Assembly (NCBI RefSeq): GCF_014217805.1
Contig: NZ_CP055156.1
Coordinates: 1,990,585-2,054,584 of the forward strand
DNA length: 64,000 bases
From: Adhaeribacter swui
Lineage (GTDB): Bacteria > Bacteroidota > Bacteroidia > Cytophagales > Hymenobacteraceae
Reading direction: 5' to 3'
Both the position numbers and the translations under genes were made by a program. Shown here in pieces: positions 6,365-14,918 of this stretch. Position 1 is the first letter of the stretch. The number at the start of each line of letters is the position of its first letter. A model generated the notes under the pieces. The model saw only the letters and a list, made by a program, of their open reading frames with translations. It searched no databases and was not told where the DNA came from.

Positions 6365-7831
6365 TTACTTCGCGGTAGTGTCCTGGAGGTAAAAGTCCAG
6401 AACGCGCTCCCGGAACAAATAGTCGTATTTGGCTTGTACCTGGTTACTCAGGGCTTTGTCGTAGTTGGTTTTGGCCAGGTTTAAATCTACGTAATGTACG
6501 CTGCCGCTTTCAAAACGCTTTTGGGCCGCATCGTAGGCAATTTTAGACGCATTTACCTGCCGGGTGGCCGTTTGATAGCGGATTTGAGCAGCTTCGAGGT
6601 TATTATGGGCCAGTTCCATGTTCTGGCGTAGTTGCAAACGCGCGTTTTCGGCGGCGTACTCGGCGGTTTTTTCGGCAATAATGGCGTTGCTCAAACGGGC
6701 CCGGTTTTGCCAGCTATTCAGAATCGGAATACTTAAATTAAACCCGACACTTTTGCGCATGTTAAACTCCAACTGGTCGAAATAGTAAAAGTTTTCTACT
6801 CTGCCGTTCGGTTCGGTCCGGGTATTAATGATGGGCGTGCGAGTGCCATTTATTAACACAAAATCAGTTTCGGAAGGTACTTCGCGGGTGGTAGTGCCGG
6901 TACCGTCGGCCACAAACCTAGAGGTAGGCACGGCGCTGGAATAATTACTACCAATGTACCCGCCCAAACTTAAGCTCGGCAACAAACTGGCGCGGGCAGC
7001 CCGTACGCCGCGGTTCGCGCTTTTTACCCGGTAATCGGCACCAATAATGCCCGGTTGTATTTTCTCGGCGATGGCAACCAGCTCGGCGGTACTTTTGGCG
7101 TAAGGGGTAGTAGCGGGTATTTCGGTGGCTAATGGCTGAATGGTAAAAGCCGTAGTAGCGGGTAAGTTAAGCAACTGCAGCAAACTCAGTTGAGCAGTTT
7201 TTAAATCGGTAGCGGCCGTTACTTGTTGCAGCTCATCCTGGGCGGCCTGCACTTCTAAATCGGCGAGGGTAGAGGTAGCCAGGGCACCGGCATCTACTAA
7301 ATGTTTAGAACGCTCTACCTGCAAGTTGGTATTTTTTAACTGGTTTTCGGCAATGGTTAACAGCTCCTGACTAAATAAAACGTTTAAATAGGCCAGCGTA
7401 ACGTTTAAAGCTACCGTTTGCCGGGTTTGCTCCAGTTCATAGCGGCTGGCCTTTAAGCCCAGGTTGCTTTGCTGTAACCGGTGTTGCAATTGCCCCCCGT
7501 TAAATAAAAGTAGATCGGCCGACAGTGCAAAGTTATTTGATTGAATTTGATCGGTAGTAGGTTGGTTGGTAAACGGGTCGATGGACCGGCCGGTGTTATA
7601 CGAATGCGATCCGGAAAATTGGCTGATGGGTAAAAAAGCCGCTTTGGCTTGGGCATTGGTAACCCGGCTGGCCTGCAAATTTAATTCGCTTTGCTTTACC
7701 AGAATGTTCTGCGAAATGGCCTGGTTGATGCACGAATCTAAAGACCAAACGCGGGGAGTTTGCTGCGCAGCCAGTTTCCCGGCGGAAAAAAGCAGCAAAA
7801 AAGTTAGAATTAAGGTTAAATGTTTAAACAT
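6365..7831 (-). CDS. TolC-family outer-membrane efflux protein
   Basis: The product is 488 aa from the ATG at 7831, which starts a clean signal peptide (MFKHLTLILTFLLLFSAGKLAAQ); an upstream start at 7879 would add 16 charged residues before it. After cleavage come the two OEP repeats typical of TolC: long coiled-coil helices with Ala, Gln and Asn, for example around residues 70-200 and 380-470. It would form the trimeric outer-membrane channel of a tripartite efflux or export system. It is the last gene of the minus-strand array and has its own sigma-54-like upstream region (7939-8046), the same architecture found before permeases 5 and 8. That links it functionally to the permeases, although no membrane-fusion protein or ATPase gene is in view. 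Confidence 0.9.
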   Translation of the reverse strand: MFKHLTLILTFLLLFSAGKLAAQQTPRVWSLDSCINQAISQNILVKQSELNLQASRVTNAQAKAAFLPISQFSGSHSYNTGRSIDPFTNQPTTDQIQSNNFALSADLLLFNGGQLQHRLQQSNLGLKASRYELEQTRQTVALNVTLAYLNVLFSQELLTIAENQLKNTNLQVERSKHLVDAGALATSTLADLEVQAAQDELQQVTAATDLKTAQLSLLQLLNLPATTAFTIQPLATEIPATTPYAKSTAELVAIAEKIQPGIIGADYRVKSANRGVRAARASLLPSLSLGGYIGSNYSSAVPTSRFVADGTGTTTREVPSETDFVLINGTRTPIINTRTEPNGRVENFYYFDQLEFNMRKSVGFNLSIPILNSWQNRARLSNAIIAEKTAEYAAENARLQLRQNMELAHNNLEAAQIRYQTATRQVNASKIAYDAAQKRFESGSVHYVDLNLAKTNYDKALSNQVQAKYDYLFRERVLDFYLQDTTAK

Positions 7832-7938
7832 AATGCGCGATTTAGAGCGGTTAGCGTTCTGTTTCTTTGCCAATAGCACCAGCTGATTTACTGGCTACCG
7901 GTAGAATTACTTTCCGGTTAAAAGGAGTATACAATAAA

Positions 7939-8046
7939 ATGCCATTTTGCTAAATTATTGATTGTTAGTTTGTTGTGTTTAAATCAACTGGGCCGTTAAT
8001 TAAGATTGTCCGGTTCCGATACAAATAATTGTTCGCTTTTATAACA
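7939..8046 (-). promoter_or_regulatory. Sigma-54-like promoter with tandem 17-bp enhancer elements (TolC)
   Basis: On the minus strand TGGCAT (7944 to 7939) resembles a -24 element; its downstream -12 partner is poor. Exactly 63 bp further upstream are two tandem elements: TGTCCGGTTCCGATACA (8007-8023) and TGTTCGCTTTTATAACA (8030-8046), each with TGT and ACA ends, separated by 6 bp. The same layout with the same 63-bp distance precedes the permease at 22743, and with 65 bp the one at 33726. Confidence 0.55.
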
Positions 8047-8084
8047 CCATACCGGCTTACCACTGGTTTTTTAATTAAAAGCAC

Positions 8085-8121
8085 AAAAAAGCCCCGCCGG
8101 CGAACCAAGCGGGGCTTTTGG
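8085..8121. terminator. GC-rich hairpin with flanking A/T runs
   Basis: GCCCCGC and GCGGGGC form a stem flanked by an A-run on the left and TTTT on the right. It resembles an intrinsic terminator, but no gene clearly ends here. It may insulate the TolC promoter region from transcription through the repeat-rich DNA to its right. Confidence 0.5.
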
Positions 8122-8213
8122 GATTGATTACTGCTATTTTTTAAATTTTATCTAATATCAAATCGTACTAACCAGCTTCTATAGCTATTACTTACAATTA
8201 CAAGTATTTCTTT

Positions 8214-8466
8214 GGAGCCTTTTCAAGTCTCCGTGCGCAGGTTCCATCTTATTTGATAAGGCTGCGTTTGCCTCGTGTCCGGCGGGCCTTGTTTGGACCT
8301 CACCCCCAACCCCTCTCCTATAGGAGAAGGGAGCTTAAAAATAGTTTAGCGAACCTTGGTTCATTTCACTGCGCCATGCCTGTTAACGTCGACACCGGAA
8401 CGCTAGATTCGCAGAATCCGAAAGGTCCTCAACAGCCAAACTGGTGTTAGTTGCGCTTAGCTTCGG
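8214..8466 (+). repeat. Composite intergenic repeat, copy A (partial)
   Basis: This copy runs from GGAGCCTTTTCAAGTCTCC through TTTGCCTCGTGTCCGGCGGG to AACAGCCAAACTGGTGTTAG. It shares these blocks with copies at 8625, 25160, 30834 and 58731. At 8298-8336 it carries an inserted CACCCCCAACCCCTCTCC / GGAGAAGGGAG palindrome. An open frame at 8253-8450 merely reads through the repeat. Confidence 0.7.
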
Positions 8467-8624
8467 CTTTTCTACTTGGATGATGGAGATTAAAGGTTTT
8501 GGTTTAGATAGAATACAGGAAGAAACAGAAATTAGCTTGTCAGCCCTTTTTCTGCGGAAAAAGGACTGACAAGTTATATAATACCATTAATTATCATTTC
8601 TTCAAGTAGCCAAGAACAGTAGCT

Positions 8625-8813
8625 ACTAGCAATTGATACCAGTTCAGCTCTTTCGGACCTTCTAAGGTTCCGGTGCCGGAGGCATTCCGCAGCGGAGCGA
8701 GGAAAGGAAGCTTAGACAGTCCGAAAGAGCTGAACGAGGCCCGCCGGCCATGAGGCAAACAGGTTACTGTTCAAACAAGGTAGTACCAACTCCTGGAGAC
8801 CTGAAAAGGCTCC
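8625..8813 (-). repeat. Composite intergenic repeat, copy B (partial, inverted)
   Basis: This copy is inverted relative to copy A. It contains GGCCCGCCGGCCATGAGGC, AGCGGAGCGAGGAAAGGAAG and GGAGACCTGAAAAGGCTCC. In this copy GTTCAGCTCTTTCGGAC (about 8642-8658) is repeated in inverse orientation (GTCCGAAAGAGCTGAAC, about 8720-8736), so a 17-bp stem encloses the central block. Confidence 0.7.
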
Positions 8814-8866
8814 AAAGAACAACAATCCCGCTACAAAAACTACTTTTACTATAATCAATCAAGGTG

Positions 8867-11299
8867 CTATTCGTTACGCAAAGCATTTACCGGGTTATTG
8901 GCCGCGGCTTTTAACGCGTGAAACGCCACAGTTACCAGGGCAATGAGCAAAGCCAGCACCGTAGCCAAACCAAAAGTCCAGACGGATAAAGACGTGCGGT
9001 AGGCAAAGTCCTGCAGCCATTGGTGCATGCCGTACCAGGCAATGGGCCAGGCCAGCAAGTTGGCGAGCAACACTAATTTTACAAAATCCCGGGAAAGCAA
9101 AGAAACAATGCCCGGTACCGTGGCGCCCAGAACCTTGCGAATGCTGATTTCTTTGGCGCGTTGTTCCATGGCAAACGAGGCCAGACCGTATAAGCCCAAA
9201 CAGGCAATAACAATGGCAATGCCCGAGAAAACCGAAAACAAAGTACCCAGCCGTTGTTCGGATTCGTACAAGCGACCAAATTTTTCGTCGAGGAAAGTAT
9301 ATTCTAAAGGCCGGTGCGGTAAAAACTTTTGCCAGGTTTTCTGGATGTGCGCTAAACCGCTCTGTAATTGGTTGCCCGGCAGTTTAAAAGAAAGATCGTT
9401 GTAGCCGTCGCCGTTAGCCATAATAAACACCAACGGTTTAATTTTTTCGTGCAGCGATTCAAAATGGAAATCCTGCAGCACGCCCACCAGTTTTCCTTTG
9501 CGATTGCCGTATTCGATGTTCCGGCCCAGGGCTTCGCGTGGGTTGGTAAAGCCCAGCATTTTTAAACCGGCTTCGTTCAGCATAAAAGCCATAGAATCGT
9601 CGGTAGGGTATTCTTTCGGGTTAAAGTTGCGGCCGGCTTTGAGTTTAAGCTGGTAAGTGTTCACGAAATAATCGTCAATGGCCAGATATTGAAAAGAAAC
9701 CGGCGAAGGCGCCAGCGAATCGTTTTTCTGAATCCGCAGCGTACCCATGGAGTTTAACAAGCGATCCGAAGGCACGCCTACCGACCGCCCCACGGCACTT
9801 ACCTGCCCCGTTGCCAGCAACTCGTTCCTAAAAGCCTGGTACTTGTCGGCGAGTTCGCTGGTGTAATTGGCCGTAATAATGTGTTCTTTGTTAAAGCCCA
9901 AGGTTTGGTGGCGCAGGTAGTAAAGTTGTTTGTACACCACGGCGGTACACACCAGCAACACCACCGAAATAGCAAATTGCAGCACTACCAGCGATTTGCG
10001 CAGCGATACCGAATTGCGGCCAATGGTTAATTTGCCTTTGAGTACTTTTACCGGTTGAAACGAAGCTAAAAACAAGGCCGGATAAGAACCCGCCAGCAGC
10101 CCCACCAGCAAAGCCAAACCCACCAGCACCAACACCAACGACCAGCTGTTGCCGAAGCTAAAACGCAACTCTTTGCCGATAAAGTTACCCAGTACCGGTA
10201 GAAACACCCATGTAAGCGCCACCGCTAAAACTACGGCCAGCAAAGCAAACAAAATAGATTCGCTCAGAAACTGCCGGATTAAATTAGGCTGGGTAGCCCC
10301 CATCACTTTACGCAAACCAATTTCCTTAGCCCGCAGCGACGAACGCGCCGTGCTTAAGTTCATGAAATTAATGCAGGCAATAAGTAAAATAAACAAGGCC
10401 ACTGCCGAGAACAAGTACACCGTGGTAATATTGCCGTTAGGCTCCAGCTCCGAATCCAGGTGGGAGCGCAGGTGAATGTCGGTGAGTTTTTGCAGAAACA
10501 GCTTGGTCCACGACGAAGGCTTTATCCCATTGCCCGGGTCATCGGTCATGTGGCGGTCCAGAAAAGCCGGGAACTGCGCTTCCAGGTTTTGGGTCGGGTA
10601 GTTTTCGGGTAGCAGCAAGTAGGTGGTAAAAGCGTTGTTGCCCCAGTTGGTGAGTAAGTTTTGTTTGCCGTAAATGGTGCTATCTTCCAGGGTATTAAAC
10701 GATACTAGGAAATCGGGGTGCAGGTGCGCGTTTACCGGGAATGACTCGTACACGCCGGTTACCTTCACGTTAAACTGGTTGTTCAGGCGCAAGACTTTCC
10801 CTACCGCGTTTTGCCCTGGAAAATATTTCTCGGCCATTTTTTCGGTGAGCATCAGGGAGTACGGTTCCGACAGCGCTTGCTCGGGGTTGCCCTGGTGTAC
10901 CGGCACCGTAAAAATTTTAAAAAATGCGGGCTCCGCAAAGAAAACCTCCCGCTCGTTAAAAGCACGTTCCTGGTTTACGGCCAGCAAGGTATTGGTTTGC
11001 AGCGTGCGGGCTATTTGCTGAATATCCGGAAAATCGTTTTTTAACAAGGGCCCGAAAGGCGGCGCCACGTTGGCTAAATGCAAGTTTACGTTACCATCCG
11101 GGTCGGAGAAGTTGCGGGTAACCCGGTAAATGCGGTCGGCATTTTGATGATAGCAATCGTAGCTTAACTCCTGCCGGATGTACAGGGCAATGAGCAAACA
11201 ACAGGTTAACCCCACAGCCAAACCAAACAAATTAATAAAAGTAAAGCCACGATGCCGCCGCATGTTGCGCCAGGCAATTTTAAAATAATTCCGGAGCAT
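8867..11299 (-). CDS. FtsX/MacB-type ABC transporter permease 1
   Basis: An 810-residue inner-membrane protein of the Bacteroidota ABC permease family with two FtsX domains. Layout: membrane helix 1 at about 20-42, a large MacB-like periplasmic domain to about 285, a three-helix FtsX domain starting with the ALFILLIACINFMNLSTARS helix and the cytoplasmic RAKEIGLRKVMGA coupling motif, a fifth helix (about 430-455), a second periplasmic domain, and a C-terminal three-helix FtsX domain with RAKEISIRKVLGA. The C-terminus NPVNALRNE is the family signature. MacB-like permeases export or transmit mechanical force powered by a separate ATPase, which is not in this window. It ends the permease run, 300 bp below the pentapeptide-repeat gene. 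Confidence 0.93.
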   Translation of the reverse strand: MLRNYFKIAWRNMRRHRGFTFINLFGLAVGLTCCLLIALYIRQELSYDCYHQNADRIYRVTRNFSDPDGNVNLHLANVAPPFGPLLKNDFPDIQQIARTLQTNTLLAVNQERAFNEREVFFAEPAFFKIFTVPVHQGNPEQALSEPYSLMLTEKMAEKYFPGQNAVGKVLRLNNQFNVKVTGVYESFPVNAHLHPDFLVSFNTLEDSTIYGKQNLLTNWGNNAFTTYLLLPENYPTQNLEAQFPAFLDRHMTDDPGNGIKPSSWTKLFLQKLTDIHLRSHLDSELEPNGNITTVYLFSAVALFILLIACINFMNLSTARSSLRAKEIGLRKVMGATQPNLIRQFLSESILFALLAVVLAVALTWVFLPVLGNFIGKELRFSFGNSWSLVLVLVGLALLVGLLAGSYPALFLASFQPVKVLKGKLTIGRNSVSLRKSLVVLQFAISVVLLVCTAVVYKQLYYLRHQTLGFNKEHIITANYTSELADKYQAFRNELLATGQVSAVGRSVGVPSDRLLNSMGTLRIQKNDSLAPSPVSFQYLAIDDYFVNTYQLKLKAGRNFNPKEYPTDDSMAFMLNEAGLKMLGFTNPREALGRNIEYGNRKGKLVGVLQDFHFESLHEKIKPLVFIMANGDGYNDLSFKLPGNQLQSGLAHIQKTWQKFLPHRPLEYTFLDEKFGRLYESEQRLGTLFSVFSGIAIVIACLGLYGLASFAMEQRAKEISIRKVLGATVPGIVSLLSRDFVKLVLLANLLAWPIAWYGMHQWLQDFAYRTSLSVWTFGLATVLALLIALVTVAFHALKAAANNPVNALRNE

Positions 11300-11599
11300 A
11301 GTCAGGTTGGTTAAAAGAAATTTTAAAATTTTGTTTTAGCGCCATCACTGGTGCAGGATGGTAGCGCACACCAGTGAAACCATGTATTCTTCTATCGCGA
11401 GCGTCCTCGCTCGTGATAATTATCGTCCGGCCTCTGGCCGGTTGGAATTTGTTGCTGGTTTAAACCTCATCCCCCAACCCCTTCTCCTCCAGGAGAAGGG
11501 GAGCAAAAAAGTCCCTTTTTAAGGAGAGGAACTTTGTTTAGAAATGATTATAAATAACTCCCCTTCTCCTGAAGGAGAAGGGGCCGGGGGGTGAGGCCC
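11300..11599. repeat. Palindromic repeat cluster without a gene
   Basis: This 300-bp gap holds three repeat types. ATCACTGGTG...CACCAGTGA at 11345-11377 is a loose CACTGG hairpin also seen at 24970 and 30543. Positions 11393-11460 carry CGCGAGCGTCCTCGCTCGTG followed by CCGGCCTCTGGCCGG, found again at 49473 and inverted at 49565. Two opposed CCCCTTCTCC...GGAGAAGGGG elements lie at about 11466-11596. No coding sequence was seen. Confidence 0.7.
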
Positions 11600-12403
11600 C
11601 TACTTCTCTTGCCGGTAGGTATCCGTAAATTTCTGGCCGCCCAGTTTGGTGTATTTAAAATCTTTATTGCCGTTAAAGGCCAGCCCTTGCAGTTTTGCTT
11701 CGTCCGAGAAATCGGCGTATTTAAAATTGGCGAAACCGTTAAACTGCGCTTTTTCAAAATTTACTTTACCCGGAAATTTAGCGTATTTAAAATCGGCATC
11801 GTCGGTGAAAACGGCCTGGCTGAAATTGGTGTTGGCCGGGAAGTGCACGTATTTAAAAACCGCGTTATCCGAGAACTTTACTTTGCTAAAATCCGGGGCT
11901 TGCTCAAATTTAGCATATTTAAAAAAGGCTTCGTCGGCAAAAGTACTGCCGGTAAAGGAAACCGCTTCTTTAAACTGCGAATATTTAAATGCCGCGTCTT
12001 GCTGAAAAGTGCAATGCTGAAAGCTTACCTCTTTTTCGAAATTGGTATTATAGATTTCGTTTTTGCTATCGTCTTTACTAAAATACAAAATGCCCTGATC
12101 GGGATTATAGTAGGCCAGCACCTTGCCGGTAAACGTGCAGTTGGTAAACTTTAAGGGAGCCGTAACGGTGCTCACGTATTCTTTCGTCGAAGGATTATCA
12201 TCATCTTTATTTCCACCTTTTTTTAACTGCTTGTTGGCCAGTTGAGTTAAATCCAGGTCCCCGGTAATTTCCACGTTTTGGTAAGTAACGGCCTGTCCGC
12301 GGTTAATCTGCGCAAACACGTCGGCGGCGTTAACGGAAGTCTGAGCGGCAACACCGCCCGAAACAATAATAATCAGCAGGAAGGTAAGAACGACATTTTT
12401 CAT
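11600..12403 (-). CDS. Secreted pentapeptide-repeat-like protein
   Basis: The 267-residue product has a signal peptide (MKNVVLTFLLIIIVSGGVAAQ, cut about residue 21) and a short N-terminal domain. From about residue 120 it has a regular Phe ladder: FKYAKF, FSKVKF, FKYVHF, FSQAVF, FKYAKF, FEKAQF, FKYADF, spaced 11 residues apart. This is the AxF-type variant of pentapeptide repeats, expected to fold as a right-handed quadrilateral beta-helix. FKY alternates with FSx/FEx, giving a 22-residue super-repeat. It lies between two permeases on the same strand (88 bp below permease 2) and is the only non-permease gene in that run, so it may be a periplasmic partner. Its function is unknown. Confidence 0.8.
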   Translation of the reverse strand: MKNVVLTFLLIIIVSGGVAAQTSVNAADVFAQINRGQAVTYQNVEITGDLDLTQLANKQLKKGGNKDDDNPSTKEYVSTVTAPLKFTNCTFTGKVLAYYNPDQGILYFSKDDSKNEIYNTNFEKEVSFQHCTFQQDAAFKYSQFKEAVSFTGSTFADEAFFKYAKFEQAPDFSKVKFSDNAVFKYVHFPANTNFSQAVFTDDADFKYAKFPGKVNFEKAQFNGFANFKYADFSDEAKLQGLAFNGNKDFKYTKLGGQKFTDTYRQEK

Positions 12404-12491
12404 GGAATTGATTATTAGGATGATAGATTGCTTTAACTGCCAAGGGTAACTTCTTCTTTTTTAAAAGGTAACAGCTTTTTAAATTTATTTT

Positions 12492-14891
12492 TTACTCGTT
12501 GCGCAAGGCCTCTACCGGGTTATCCAGGGCGGCTTTTATAGCCTGGAAGCTAATGGTTAAGAAAGCAATTATCAGCGCAGCCCCACCGGCCAAGCCGAAT
12601 ATCCACCAGCTAATAGTAATGCGGTGCGCAAAATCCTGCAGCCACTGTTGCATAAACCACCAGGCTACCGGTGCCGCCACCACAATGGACACCAGAATCA
12701 GTTGCAGGAAATTCTTAGAAACAAGCGTTACAATGCTGAGCGTAGTAGCTCCCAGTACCTTGCGGATGCCGATTTCCTTGGTGCGTTGCGTAATGGTAAA
12801 CGTGGTTAGGCCAAATAATCCCAGACAGGCCAGCAGCACGGTAAGGCCGGTAAATACCCCGAAGATGCTTGCCAGGCGGTCTTCGGCCTGGTACTGGGCG
12901 TTAAAAGCATCGTCCAGGAAAGTATAGGTAAACGGGGTGGTCTGGTCGAACTGCTGGTAGGTTTTCGCCATTCTTTCCAGGACGGTGGGCAGGTTGGTAC
13001 GCGGATTAATGCGCGCGAACAAACACCCGCCTACCGCGCCCCAAGCATTGGCTGTATCGGGGGCCAGTACTAAGCCCAGTGGTTGGGTTTCGTGCACCAG
13101 CGAGCCAAAAACAAAATTGTTTACGACGCCGGCAACTTCAAATCCGTCCCCGCCCGGCATGTTTACCAAACTACCCACCGGGTTAGCCGGCAAGCCTAAT
13201 TTGGCCAGCGCCAGCTCGTTCACCACTATTTTTTGCGGTTGGTTTAATACATCCTGCGATACAGGTGGCACTTTCCACTGGATGCCTAAAGTCGGTACAA
13301 AGTTTTTATCCACGGATAAAACGGGCAGCAGAATATCTTCGGTACTGTTTTTTCCTTTGGCTACCCACATGTCGTACCCCTTGTACATGGGGTAACGGGC
13401 GGTTGCTACCTGGGCCACGCCGGGCAAAGCGGCTATTTCGCGTTTAAACTGTTGGTAATGGTTGCCGAACATTTCGGTTATCGGGATCATTACCACGTTT
13501 TCGCGGTTGATACCGGTTTCGGTGTGCCGGAAATAATACAGCTGCCGGTCGATGACGAGGCCGCAAATCATTAAACCTACCGAGATGCTAAACTGCGCCG
13601 TGGTAAACACCTGGCGAACCCGCACTGCCCCAATTTGCTTGCCCATCTTGCCTTTTAAGGTAGCCACCGGCTGGTAACCCGAAAGCACAAAAGCCGGGTA
13701 ACTGCCGGCCACCAAAATGGTAAAGACCAGCAAGCCAAGCAACAGCAACAACAAGGTAGGGCTGTACAAAAATGCCGTATCAATCTGCAATTGCAGTTTA
13801 TTTAAAAACCAGGGCGTTAGCAAGTAACAAGCGCCGTAGGCCAGACTAAAAGCCAGCACCGCAAACAACGTAGACTCCACATAGAACTGCGCCATGATAA
13901 TTTTGCGGTTGGCGCCAAACACCTGCCGCACGCCAATTTCTTTGGCCCGGATGGTAGAACGAGCGGTGGTTAAGCTCATGTAGTTAATAAGGGCCAGCAG
14001 CAAAATTAAACCTGCTACCAACGGGAATATTTTAATGTATTTGGAATTGGTAAAATCGCCGAAGTTGGCTTTTAAGTGCAGATCCGGCAGGGCGGTAAAA
14101 ACAAACTTTTGCACCTGCGCGAATGAGTCTTCCTGCACCAGCCGGCGCATGGTGTTTTGGAGCTGCGTGGTATCGGCGGCTTGCTTCAGCCGGAAATACG
14201 TGCGGAAATCCCCGCCCCGCAACTGGGTTGATTTTACTAATTCGGCGGTGGCCGGCATTACTTTTAAGCTGGCCACAGAAGCTACAAAGTCAAAGGTAAT
14301 GCTGGAGTTGGAGGGTGCCGGGGCGGCTACGCCGGTTACTTGGTAAGTAAACGTGCTGTCAGTTTTAATGCGTAAGGTTTTACCCACCGGGTTGCTGGTG
14401 CCAAAATACTTGGTTGCCATTTTCTGGGAAATAACCACCGCTAAAGGTTCCCGCAGCACGGTAGCGGGGTTGCCTTGCTTCAACTCAAAAGTGAAAAAGC
14501 GGAAAAAATCGGCGTCGGCGAACAAGAAATTGCTTTCGGTAAAAGTAGCGTTAGCCACCGCCGGATTTTGAATAATAACGCTTTTATGGGGCTGGTGCGT
14601 GCGCATATAACCCGTAACCGCGGGGGTACTTTGCTGCACCGCCGGCCCGGTATAATAACTCATGGTCGGGAACTGCACCGACTCGCCACCCCCCATTTTT
14701 AACTGTTCGTGCACGGCAAAAGTTTGGTTAGCCTGCGCGTGAAACTGGTCGAAGCTGTGTTCGTGGGCCACGTAAATTAGAATCAGCATGCAAACTGTTA
14801 AACCCACCGCCAAGCCGCCCAAGTTAATCAGACTGTAAAGTTTGTGCCGGATTAAATTCCGCCACGCGATTACCAGATAGTTATAGAACAT
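12492..14891 (-). CDS. FtsX/MacB-type ABC transporter permease 2
   Basis: This 799-aa paralogue starts MFYNYLVIAWRNLIRHKLYSLINLGGLAVG and ends NPVEALRNE. It has the usual eight predicted membrane helices and two periplasmic domains. The first coupling motif is RAKEIGVRQVFGANRK, with Gln and Phe where the others have Lys and Ile/Met/Leu, so this copy is somewhat diverged. The second motif (RTKEIGIRKVLGA) is standard. Its start lies only 27 bp after the stop of permease 3, so the two are almost certainly co-transcribed. The pentapeptide-repeat gene follows 88 bp downstream and may be in the same unit. Confidence 0.93.
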   Translation of the reverse strand: MFYNYLVIAWRNLIRHKLYSLINLGGLAVGLTVCMLILIYVAHEHSFDQFHAQANQTFAVHEQLKMGGGESVQFPTMSYYTGPAVQQSTPAVTGYMRTHQPHKSVIIQNPAVANATFTESNFLFADADFFRFFTFELKQGNPATVLREPLAVVISQKMATKYFGTSNPVGKTLRIKTDSTFTYQVTGVAAPAPSNSSITFDFVASVASLKVMPATAELVKSTQLRGGDFRTYFRLKQAADTTQLQNTMRRLVQEDSFAQVQKFVFTALPDLHLKANFGDFTNSKYIKIFPLVAGLILLLALINYMSLTTARSTIRAKEIGVRQVFGANRKIIMAQFYVESTLFAVLAFSLAYGACYLLTPWFLNKLQLQIDTAFLYSPTLLLLLLGLLVFTILVAGSYPAFVLSGYQPVATLKGKMGKQIGAVRVRQVFTTAQFSISVGLMICGLVIDRQLYYFRHTETGINRENVVMIPITEMFGNHYQQFKREIAALPGVAQVATARYPMYKGYDMWVAKGKNSTEDILLPVLSVDKNFVPTLGIQWKVPPVSQDVLNQPQKIVVNELALAKLGLPANPVGSLVNMPGGDGFEVAGVVNNFVFGSLVHETQPLGLVLAPDTANAWGAVGGCLFARINPRTNLPTVLERMAKTYQQFDQTTPFTYTFLDDAFNAQYQAEDRLASIFGVFTGLTVLLACLGLFGLTTFTITQRTKEIGIRKVLGATTLSIVTLVSKNFLQLILVSIVVAAPVAWWFMQQWLQDFAHRITISWWIFGLAGGAALIIAFLTISFQAIKAALDNPVEALRNE

Positions 14892-14918
14892 AAATCGTCA
14901 TTTTTTTAAAAATTTAAC

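Noticed and set aside
8253-8450. Open frame of 65 codons starting MIRLRLPRVRRALF
   Set aside because: It reads through composite repeat copy A. A frame in copy E (58770-58961) starts the same way, showing that the similarity comes from the repeat and not from a gene.
8214-8813. Inverted repeat copies A and B as ends of an insertion sequence
   Set aside because: Only about 160 bp separate them, there is no transposase frame, and other copies occur singly.
11591-12154. Long open frame on the plus strand (187 codons)
   Set aside because: It is the antisense of the pentapeptide-repeat gene; its regular LKxG/FKIG pattern is only the mirror of the FKYAKF repeats.
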